A program made the position numbers and the translations under genes. This document shows positions 10,235 through 19,324 of a stretch of 45,997 bases of DNA, piece by piece. The DNA is taken from assembly GCA_903772945.1 (NCBI GenBank), contig CAICTM010000834.1, forward strand, positions 1 through 45,997. Reading direction: 5' to 3'. Position 1 is the stretch's first letter; the number at the start of each line of letters is the position of its first letter. The DNA comes from Seminavis robusta. Lineage: Eukaryota; Bacillariophyta; Bacillariophyceae; Naviculales; Naviculaceae. The notes below the pieces were generated by a model. That model was given only the letters and a program-made list of their open reading frames with translations, did no database searches and was not told where the DNA came from.

Positions 10235-13200
10235 ATGCCAAGTACTAGAGACGATAGGATATCAGAAGAGACGTCCAACGACGGCGTTGGCGGCAGTCCA
10301 GTGGGCAACTCCGAACATGGCGCTACCGAAAACCAGTCCAGGGAAACGGATAATGGAAGCTCGAATAGTAGTCCGACCAAGGTCGACAACAAGGGTAGCA
10401 CCTCAATTTCTGCCTTGGAACAAGCTGCCAGAGACGAACAGTTAAAGGCCCAGTCTGCCAATTGTTCTACTTCCACTTCTGCTGCCGCCTTGGAACAAGC
10501 TGCCAGAGATGAGCAGTTAAAGGAGCAGACTGCCAAATATTCTACTTCCAGTTCCACTTCTGCTGCCTTGGAACAAGCTGCCAGAGATGAGCAGTTAAAG
10601 GAGCAGGCTGCCAAATATTCTACTTCCACTTCTGCTGCCGCCTTGGAACGAGCTGCCAAAGATGAGCAATTAAAGGCTCAGTCAGCCAATTATTCCACTT
10701 CCAGTTCCACTTCCAGTTCCACTTCTGCTGCCTTGGAACAAGCTGCCAGAGATGAGCAGTTAAAGGAGCAGGCTGCCAAATATTCTACTTCCACTTCTGC
10801 TGCCGCCTTGGAACGAGCTGCCAAAGATGAGCAATTAAAGGCTCAGTCAGCCAATTATTCCACTTCCATTCCACTTCTGCTGCCTTGGAACAAGCTGCCA
10901 GAGATGAGCAGTTAAAGGAGCAGGCTGCCAAATATTCTACTTCCACTTCTGCTGCTCTCTCGGAGCAGGCTGCCAGAGATGAGCAGCTCAAGGCCCAATC
11001 TGCCAGCTATTCCAATTTGGCTTCTGCTGCTGCTGCAAAGCTGCCAGAGATGAGCAGTTAAAGGACCGGCTGCCAAATATTCTACTTCCACTTCTGCTGC
11101 TCTCTTGGAGCAGGCTGCCAGAGATGAGCAGCTCAAGGCCCAATCCGCCAACTATTCCAATTTGGCTTCTGCTGCTGTTTTGGAACAAGCTGCCAAAGAT
11201 GAGCAGTTAAAAGCCCAGTCTGCCAATTATTCTACTTCCACCTCTGCTGCTGCATTGGAACAAGCTGCTAGAGACGAGCAAGCAAAGACTCAGGCAGCCA
11301 ATTATTCCACTTCCACTTCTGCTGCTGCATTGGAACAAGCTGCTAGAGACGAGCAGTTAAAGGCTGAGTCTGCCAATTATTCTACTTCCACTTCTGCTGC
11401 TGCTTTGGAGCAAGCTGCTAGAGATGATCAGCTCAAGGCCCAATCTGCCAATTATTCTGCTGCCCCCTCTGCTGCTTTGGACAGAACTGCAAGAGACGAG
11501 GCATTAAAGGTCCAGTCAGTCAACACACACAATGCACCTGAGAGAGCTACCATTGGCAACATTAAGACTCATGCCGCTGCCGGTTTAGAATCTTCGAAGT
11601 TGGATGCTGGGAAGAAGATGTGTGATGGTGAGTGTCCAGACATTCCAGGAGATGCATCCACCGCAGCAACAGAAAATTTGACCTATTCAACAGCCTCAGA
11701 CAACATGACCTACTCAGCAGCCACCCAGAGTAAACCATATTCAACTTTTGCATCTATGCTGGATCCTGAGAATATACCTGTACCAATGGAATTGCCAAGC
11801 ACTAACAATCGTGCCAGACGCCCTTCTCTACCGGGGGCCTATGCCCAAGGATTGTCGCGGGAAGCTCCACAATACAGAGCCCCACCAACATATCAAGCAT
11901 TTGCAGCTATGGCAGATGGTGGCAGCACCATTGCCCCCCTTTCCTTGCCAGTTGAAGAACAAGCAGAGGAACAATTCAGCGATCATGGGGATGGTTCTGT
12001 TCATGAAAACCTAGTGACTGCTAACCCTGTGGTAGAAGACAGCCCAGAGCTGCCAACGGCCGAGCACTGGGATGAAGGCAAGCAGAGCAAACGACAGAAG
12101 CAAGAAAGGCAGAAACTCCTGAAATTTGCAGTGATTGGCATCATTGTGATTGTGGTTATTGCCATTGCAGTTGGTGTTGGTGCTGGAATTGGAAAGCAGA
12201 ATAAGACACCATCCCCAACATTGGCCCCAACATCAGTGCCTTCGATATCTCCGACTTTGTCACCCACTGGAGTTGAAGGCACTATTCTAGAGCTTCTACC
12301 AGAAAGCACACTTGAGCTGATCAATTCTCCTAACTCTCCACAATCGAAAGCATATGACTGGATCAAAAAGGATCCAAAGAAAGATGAATACCCAAGCTGG
12401 CGCCTGCTGCAAAGGTTTGCATTGTCCACACTGTACTTTAGCACTCAAGGTGAATCTGAATGGTGGAACAATACCAAGTGGTTGTCCTATGAAAAGAATG
12501 AATGCATCTGGGATACAATTGGCAACACACATCTATGGAAAACAAGGTCCGGTGTGGAGCTGAATGTTAATCCAGGAGAGCCCTGCCTGAACTTGCACAC
12601 CAACTCCTCTGAAGACAACATATATCGCCATCTTTGGCTTGTCAGCCATGGGCTGGTGGGAAAGCTTCCTGATGAGATCTTTTTGCTGACGTCTCTGCAT
12701 GTTCTAGCCCTGTACCAAAATGAATTGGAAGGTACAATCTCCACATGGATTGGGAACCTGCATCAGTTGGAAGGTCTGGCAATGGGCTTTACTGCCCTGA
12801 CTGGCACCCTGCCATCAGAAGTGTTTGCACTGCCAAAGTTGGAAACCCTTCTGTTGAGTGATAGTCTCCTTACTGGCTCAATGCCAACTGAAATTGGCTC
12901 ACAACAACCACCAGTTTTGAAATTTGTTTGGCTGGATGGGAATCTCATCTCTGGTACCATTCCCACTGAATTGGGCAAAGCCACAGCATTGGAGAACATT
13001 GCTCTTCACAAAGCCATGCTGACTGGCCAAATTCCATCTGAACTGGGAGGGATCTCCTCATTGGAAGGACTGAATCTCCATTGCAATGAAATCTCCGGTA
13101 CCCTACCAGTAGAACTGTCGCAACTTTCAAAGCTGTATTTTCTATACCTGAACAACAACCAGCTAGTTGGATCCTTACCGACAGAGTTTGGTAATTTGCT

Positions 13201-13693
13201 TGCCATGAGCAATTTGGCACTACGCAACAATTCCTTAGATGGTCTGATGCCATCTGAGATTGGTAGGCTATCAGCCTCTCATGTCATATCCATGTCTGGG
13301 AACCACTTTGCAGGGACAATTCCAGCAGAGCTCGGGGCTCTAACCAAGCTGACACGACTTCAACTGCAAGAGAACCAGTTTTCTGGGACATTAGCAACTG
13401 AGTTTGGATACCTTTCCAACATGGTGACTCTGTTACTCAACAACAACATCATTAGTGGTTCCTTGCCCTCCCAATTTGGCCAATTGACATTGTTGGAAGA
13501 CTTCAGTGTGGCGGAGAATGAAATGACAGGCACTGTCGCGGAAGAAATTGCCTTTCTGGTGAATGTTTCCCAGTCCTTGTCTTTGAATCTATCAGGAAAC
13601 GCTTTCACAGGGCAAGTGCCAGCTGGTCTTTGTGCTGCAACACTTCTGGATTTTGATTGTGGCTTTCTGTGTGGGTGCTCATGCAGCTGCTGA
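10235..13693 (+). CDS. Transmembrane LRR protein with N-terminal tandem repeats; frame broken within the repeats
   Basis: ATG at 10235 opens a frame that meets TAA at 10913; the same frame reopens by 11105 and runs to TGA at 13691. Both parts share the repeat ALEQAARDEQLKAQSANYS, so they are one gene. The order after the repeats is: linker; transmembrane helix at about nt 12121-12193 (FAVIGIIVIVVIAIAVGVGAG); Thr/Ser/Pro stalk; a diatom-type cap with WWNNTKWLS and ECIWDT; about ten plant-type LRRs (xxLxGxIPxELGxLxxL) from about 12640; and a Cys-rich end (CGFLCGCSCSC). The predicted topology is repeats inside the cell and LRRs outside. No kinase domain follows, so any signalling would need partners. 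The next gene (14589) is a shorter paralogue in the same orientation. The break consists of three short deletions relative to neighbouring repeat units, together a multiple of three, which fits either assembly error or recent damage. Confidence 0.8.
10415..11530 (+). repeat. Coding tandem repeat, about 15 units of about 75 bp
   Basis: Units of roughly 25 codons follow the pattern A-L-E-Q-A-A-[RK]-D-E-Q-L-K-[AE]-Q-[SA]-A-[NK]-Y-S-T-S-T-S-A. Length varies through extra S-S-T-S blocks. About fifteen units can be counted, including the damaged ones at 10860-11100 and a diverged last one near 11480. Two adjacent pairs (units 3-4 and 5-6) are almost identical at the DNA level, implying recent multi-unit duplication. 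The Glu/Lys/Ala-rich halves could form short helices separated by Ser/Thr linkers. Confidence 0.9.
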
Positions 13694-13903
13694 GAGCTGG
13701 ATGTAGCCCAACAGCGGTTACACAAATGGCTATCGTGCACTCTAGCTAGCGAAGAATCCACTACTAAAAAGGAACCCCACCAGCAAGGTACTGTAGCTAT
13801 GCATAGAGGGTACAATTGCCCTCAACCGACTGAGGGTCTTTCACACTTTTATCGCTGTATGTGTGTGTGTATGTGTGTATGTTTGTTGCAGCTGTTTTCA
13901 TCA

Positions 13904-14192
13904 CATAAGGGACACACTTGCTACGTTAAGGATAGGGATTAATATTGTGTGTTCTGTTGGACACAGTAGTTTCTACACATGGGTACCAGTACTGGCTGGC
14001 TATGCAGACTCGCTAGTGTGTCCAGATAAACAAGGTGTAGGTTTTGCCAAAGACATAAGGGACATTTTCCTTGTTAAGGATAGGGATTGATGTTGCGTGT
14101 TCTGTTGGACACAGTACTTTGGACCCGTACTGGTTGGCTATGGAGACTTGCTAGTGTGTCCAGTTGAACATGGTAAAGGATTTGACCAAAGA
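13904..14192. repeat. Two-copy tandem repeat, period about 150 bp
   Basis: Copy 1 begins CATAAGGGACA at 13904 and copy 2 begins with the same bases at 14054. Shared blocks in the same order are TTAAGGATAGGGATT, TGTTCTGTTGGACACAGTA, GGCTATG, CTAGTGTGTCCAG and ACCAAAGA/GCCAAAGA. The copies have diverged by substitutions and small indels. The start TTAAGGATT just after copy 2 hints at a third truncated copy. There is no coding potential. Confidence 0.85.
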
Positions 14193-14491
14193 TGTTAAGG
14201 ATTCGATTTGGGAATCAAATCTCTCGTCACTCCTCTCTTCCTTCTGGGGAGGTGGGAAAAGGTAGCTGAAAAGGTGCTGGGTAACTCGACCCGACGGCTC
14301 GGTAGGGAAAGAGCGAATTTCAATGACTCGACCATGTAAATCCCTTGAAAGTGTGAGTGCAAACGGTTTACCGAACCTGTGTCCTTTAAACGTGAAACGG
14401 GTACGGTAATGAACTGGCACGATCCAATAATTAGAAAAACCGGAAAGGTGCATGAGTCACTTTAATGCTTAAGTGTTATTCGTGACTCCTG

Positions 14492-14514
14492 AGACGTCGT
14501 GACGTCCGACGTCC
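14492..14514. promoter_or_regulatory. Cluster of TGACGT/GACGTC bZIP-type motifs
   Basis: GACGTCGTGACGTCCGACGT lies about 80-95 bases upstream of the LRR2 ATG, with three overlapping ACGT cores including one exact TGACGT. In diatoms TGACGT elements are known as CO2/cAMP-responsive sites bound by bZIP factors. Use here is inferred from sequence and position only. Confidence 0.3.
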
Positions 14515-14588
14515 ACTCAAGCCTCAATGGTGTGAAGCGGTTTCGCCTTATCATCATCTGTCTTCTGTGTGCATATTAGACTTCCACC

Positions 14589-16891
14589 ATGAGGGTGGAG
14601 GAGGCTCGAGAAGAATCCGATAGCGTCGATGGTGATAATGTTGTACTGGAATCTGTTCGGCAGAGTCAAGATCCCGAGTACATCAGAAAGGTTGCCGCCG
14701 AGGAGTCAAGATTTCGAAACCGATACCTCGCCGAGAGGACGAACACCGAACAGCAGCAGGAGATTCATTTGGCTGGACCTAGTAACGTTGCTGTGGCGAC
14801 TAGTTCTACGACTGGAAATGTCGAAGAGGAAAAAGTAGAAGAAGGCCACAAGGAGGATGATGACCAGAACACCTGGGAAATAAACGAGATGCATGCTGCC
14901 GAAGTTGCCATTGGAATAAACACTGATGAAGCAGCAACTTCCCATGGACTACAACGACCGCCGATAGTTTCACAGCCTGGTGCCTATAAATCGGCACCAG
15001 GAACAGAAGTCCGTCGAGTGGAACGTAAAGGTGGTCTTACAGTCTTGAGTGATCCGCATCGCTTTTCTGTCCGTGCCCCCATGTCATCAACGGAAGACGA
15101 AGGTCTAATTGTCACTCAAGAAGAAGAAATTGGGACCATATCGTTGCCTAGTGTCTCAATTGGATCATCATTGCCAGCCAATCATAATGGCCTTGTGGAA
15201 GCCGATCCAGTTCAGGAGGAAGGATTGCCTCAGGCACAACAATTCGATCTAGATGGAAACGAAAGACGACAGAAAGGGCACAGACGAGCTGCATTTATAC
15301 GAGCTTTTGTCGTGGGTGCTCTTATCTTGACTGGCATTTCAGTAGCTATCACAATCCTAGCGGTGGTCAAGGGTAACGCTGGAGGCACAGAGAAGGCCGC
15401 AGTACAAACAAAAAGTCCAATCTCAACCCTGACAGCATTGCCAACCCCTGGCCCCACAATGAGCTCTTGGGATGAACTAAAAATGGAACTGGATTTACCA
15501 AATTACACATTGCAGAGCCTCCAAAGCAGTTCATCCCCTCAGTGGTACGCCTTGCAATGGCTGGACAGTCACCAGAACAAGACCAACCTTCCCCAATGGA
15601 GAAAGAAGCAACTGTTTGCACTAGCGGCATTCTTCTTTTCCTTTGGGGGCAACGAGAACTGGCCCCATTTTATTCGTGATAGATGGCTGGATGATTTCAA
15701 AGAGGAGTGTATGTGGTACACGAATCTTGATGGAGTCTTTGCAGATGGCGCGTACAAGCCATATTCGAATGAAGACAAGGCTTCGATTCGTCGTCTTTAT
15801 AATGTCTCTGGTCCTTGCAATGATAAGGGTGAAATTGAAGCCCTGCTTCTTTCTCGGTTACAGCTTGGAAACTCTACCAATAAGCCAAAACTCCCGCCAG
15901 AACTGACACTTTTGAGCAGCTTGAAATTAGTTGGCCTCCCAGGAAATGAACTCAATGGAACGTTTGACGATTTGATGCACAAAGAGATTTATCAAATGCC
16001 AAGTTTGCGTCTCATCCTATTCAATTACAATAGTTTCACTGGGACAATCCCAGAAGGTGAGCTCAGTTTTGATGCATTCTCTTTCCAATTTGGTCATCCA
16101 TACCTGGCTCAAGTGGTTTCGTTATCAACCGCAACACAACAGACCTCTGGCAAATGACAAAACTTTCCGCAATTGAATTTTGGGGGAACCAGCTGACAGG
16201 GACCCTGCCTTCTCAGCTGGGATTGATGACAGACCTGAGAACCCTTGATTTTGAATCCAACCCCTTGAATGGCACAATTCCAACTGAGACTGGCATGATG
16301 GAATCCCTGCGAGGTCTTTGGCTTGCCTACACACAGGTTTCAGGGCCTCTGCCCTCAGAAATTGGATTGGCCACCAGCTTAACGCGGTTAAACACCGTTT
16401 TCAACAACCCTGGACTCTCTGGTGCCTTGCCATTAGAACTATCGGTTCTACCCAATCTGCAGATTCTGGAACTATCTGGAAATAGGTTCACTGGTACCTT
16501 TCCACCAGAACTGGGACAGTTGACAGGCCTTTTCAAGCTAGCGGTTGATGACAACAGCATCTCAGGCACCATTCCTTCTAACCTTGGATTGCTTGCAGGT
16601 TTGCAATACTTGGAAATTCACAACAACTGTTTTTGGGGCACATTCCCAGAGGCATTTGCTACATTGGCAGTGGGAAACAATGTATCAGCTTTGCAACGGT
16701 TGACTTTGGGAGGCAACCAATTCTCGGGGGTTGTGCCGCCAGAAGTGTGTTCTTTGGGGGATTGGGATGTAGTTACTAGGCAGGGTGTGGCCTTTGACTG
16801 TAACAGTACTGTCCTCTGTGGATGTGACTTTTGTTCATGCCATGCTATGCAGAACTACACGGTGGAAGACAACAACCAAACAGCAGCATGA
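14589..16891 (+). CDS. Transmembrane LRR protein 2 (two exons)
   Basis: Exons 14589-16056 and 16143-16891 give 738 aa; the 86-nt intron is GTGAGC...CAACAG. Splicing rebuilds an LRR across the join (GTIPED-LWQMTKLSAIEFWG), whereas reading through gives a stop at 16155. The ATG has a good context (CCACCATGA). Residues 1-234 are acidic and disordered, 235-260 form the membrane helix (AAFIRAFVVGALILTGISVA), then come a short Thr/Pro stalk and the diatom LRR cap (PQWYALQWLDSHQNKTNLPQW). About nine LRRs follow, with repeated LTGTLPSQLG-type units, and a Cys-rich C-terminus (CGCDFCSCH). It resembles the upstream LRR gene but lacks the tandem-repeat cytoplasmic region. No kinase is present. The likely role is surface recognition or adhesion; the ligand is unknown. 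Confidence 0.87.
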
Positions 16892-17035
16892 AATGACGAC
16901 ATTCTTCCTCTACTAGTAGATTAAGAATGAGGAAGCGACCGACTGCTTGAAATGGTGTCTGGAATGGTGTGTCATCAATGGTGCTGTCAGTAGTGATAGT
17001 AACGGTGTTTCCCATTCGTTGGGAAAAGATTATGG

Positions 17036-18116
17036 CTACAATTGTAGCTCAATCTTGGAAATCCTGCAGTTGCCTTTGATTGATAGAGCCGGAATCCACT
17101 CATTACCATCGTTCAACGTGAACTCGGAGACGTTGCCCCCCTTCTTACTTGTGGATGCCACTAGGCGACCATCAATATACCAATGGTTGCCATGGTTTTC
17201 CGAACGAATTGTGCATGTGCATGTGCCATCGGTACCCAGTGCGACACTGGAAGACAGATTATGCGTGGCGCCTCCAACTGCAACACAGGCCTTGACGCAA
17301 TCTAGTGCCATGCTGCGAGAGCCATACCCAACGCCACGTCCGGATTCCGAACTCCGGTACTGGGGCATATTCTGATCGGAGGAACTGATCCAGCCGACCT
17401 GAGCATTTGAACTTGGTTCGATTGTCACTTCGTAGGACTCGATATACCGTACGTGGCAATCTTCCAGAGGTCTCAGAGCAAACGTAGTCCATTCTTGCGC
17501 TTCGATGTTGCATTCACCTTGACCACAAAGTCCCCATTCTGGGCTGGTTGGGGTGGTTTTCTCCTCCAAGCGATACAAGCCGATGGGATACACGGCCAAC
17601 GTGACACCGTAGTATTCCACAATTCGTTTGAAATCCTCTTCGTCTTTTCCGCAGTTGACCTGGGGCGGTTTGGTTAACTTTGCCAGCGGAGTTTCAGTCT
17701 GCTTGGCACGGAGAAAATCAACAAGCATCAGAAAGAGATCCGGGGGCTGGTCAATAAAGAAAATTCCATCAACATCCTTGTCCAAGCCGTCGTCCCATCG
17801 GCCACTAAATCTGGACTCCAACATGGACCCCTCCACTTGAATCAGTGTCCTGCGAAGGACATCGATCCTTCCAAAAAAGGAAAATCATAGTGAAGAATCA
17901 GATTGAAGGAACCTGCAAATAAGGCAGACAGACCCGAACTCACCTCCTTCCTCCAACGTTCAGCCGCAAGACGTCCGAAGGCTTCCCAAGATTTGGGTGC
18001 TCTTTCTCCAAATCCTGTTGTAGCTTCTTCACCTCTCGCTCCCTTTCCGCTAGCGCTTCTTCTCGCTGTCGCAGTAGTTCAGGGAGACTCTTCAGTGTCT
18101 TTTCCAGGTCTTCCAT
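17036..18116 (-). CDS. KCTD-like BTB/T1-domain protein
   Basis: Exon 1 is 18116-17944 and exon 2 is 17867-17036, with a 76-nt intron (donor GTGAGT, acceptor TTGGAAG), giving 334 aa. Residues 1-40 form a charged coiled coil (LLRQREEALAEREREVKKLQ). The K-channel tetramerisation-type BTB domain starts at LRLNVGGRR, which is split by the intron, and continues VLRRTLIQVEGSMLESRFSG and DGIFFIDQPPDLFLMLVDFLR. The rest (about 130-334) contains VGW and a run DGTCTCTI...WYIDGRLV...WIPALSI that resembles a SPRY/concanavalin-like fold; this second assignment is weak. KCTD proteins typically oligomerise and can act as cullin-3 adaptors, so a substrate-adaptor role is possible. Upstream open sequence begins only with a non-ATG codon at 18122, so ATG 18116 was chosen. 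Confidence 0.82.
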
Positions 18117-19324
18117 CGTCAAATGTTTGGATTGTGGCTCCGTTGCACGGGTAACGGCACTACAGCGGAACTAAGCTTGTTTGCTTGTTTTGCGTTGTCC
18201 AAAGAGCACAAAAGATCCGACATCAGCACAAAATCTACATCCATTCAAATGACGCACATAGACTCAGGATCATGGGAAGGTAGCGTGCGAACGGTACGAA
18301 TGTACTTTAGAACACGAGTACCGTTGCAAGCAAGTAGACGGCAAGGTCCCGAAACGGGACTCAAACGATAGTTTCACGCTTTTTGTTAGTTTCACACTTT
18401 TGGGTTAGTTTCACGCTTTTTGTTAGTTTCACCCTTTTTGGTTAGTTTCACGCTTTTTTGGTTAGTTTCACGCTTTTTGGTTTAGTTTCACGCTTTTGGG
18501 TTAGTTTCACGCTTTTGAGTTAGTTTCACGCTTTTAGTCGTGTTTACATTGATTTACTATGACACATACTGTACTAGTTTCACGCTTTTTGGTTAGTTTC
18601 ACGCGTTTTGGGTTAGTTTCACGCTTTCTGGTTTAGGTTTACGCTTTTTGGTTAGTTTCACGCTTTTGGGTTAGTTTCAAGGAAACGGTGGTCCATTTTC
18701 GGTGAAACTAACAAAAAGCGTGAAACTAACCCAAAAGCGTGAAACTAGTCCCATTTCAGGACCTTGCGGAGGACGGAGGACTGCACTCCACTCTGAAGAT
18801 CCCTCCTCTCATCTCAGGGCAGCAACTTATCAAGATCCTGGTTACAATTCGTGGCGGCACAATCCAGAGCATCCTTGTTGGAGGACACATGTCAGGTGCG
18901 GGAATTCAATCTTCCAACAAGCCCAACTGAATTTTTGGCTGACAGCAGGCTACTTGAGACCACACCTCTGGAGGCCTTTTTCCGTGTTTTCATAGTTGTA
19001 GCGTACCGTATTGGCGTGAGTTGGTGATGTCGATGGCTCAAGACTCCACTGGGGGCAACAGTTCCAAGAGCGCCAACGATCAGACGAGCGACGTCTCGAC
19101 ACACACATCCTTCTGATCAAAGTCAAACAAACAGACGCCCTCAAAAATAAAAGCGCGGACAAATGAATGGCTACCAGGTACCAGACTTCACGTGTAAACA
19201 GTTTGATGCTGAATTTTTAATGAAGAAAATTAATGACAAGTATCTCTGGCTCTGGAAAACAAAACACCCACCGATACTGATGGTCTGGCATGGAAGATCC
19301 CACAACGCAGAATACGCCCGATTT
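18117..19324. other. Gene-poor interval with a fold-back repeat element
   Basis: This 1.2-kb stretch holds the fold-back element at 18342-18766. To its right, 18772-18930 (+) has a short frame with natural-looking codons (…ILVTIRGGTIQSILVGG…, stop at 18928) but no start outside the repeat and no recognised family; it may be a gene fragment. The remainder (18931-19324) shows nothing. Confidence 0.5.
18342..18766. mobile_element. Fold-back / MITE-like element of repeated TAGTTTCACGCTTTTTGG units
   Basis: Terminal inverted repeats match: the left end CAAGGTCCCGAAACGGGAC (18342) pairs with the right end GTCCCATTTCAGGACCTTG (ending 18766), 17 of 19 bases. The inverted identity continues inward into the 18-20 bp units: about fourteen direct copies of TAGTTTCACGCTTTTTGG on the left and two to three copies in inverse orientation (GTGAAACTAAC...) at about 18702-18747. 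A CGG triplet flanks both ends (18339-18341 and 18767-18769), a possible 3-bp target duplication. There is no internal ORF, so any movement would need a transposase supplied elsewhere. The superfamily is not assigned. Confidence 0.65.

Larger units (their letters stand above)
13694..14588. other. Intergenic between the two LRR genes
   Basis: The 895-base gap holds a short TG-rich microsatellite (about 13858-13883), a two-copy 150-bp direct repeat (13904-14192), and the presumed promoter of the second LRR gene with a TGACGT cluster near 14500. No convincing gene is seen. Confidence 0.6.

Noticed and set aside
10911..11054. Intron from GTTAAAGG to GAGCAG as an explanation of the LRR frame break
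   Set aside because: It does not correct the later one-base loss near 11067, and the donor is weak; separate deletions relative to sister repeats explain the pattern better.
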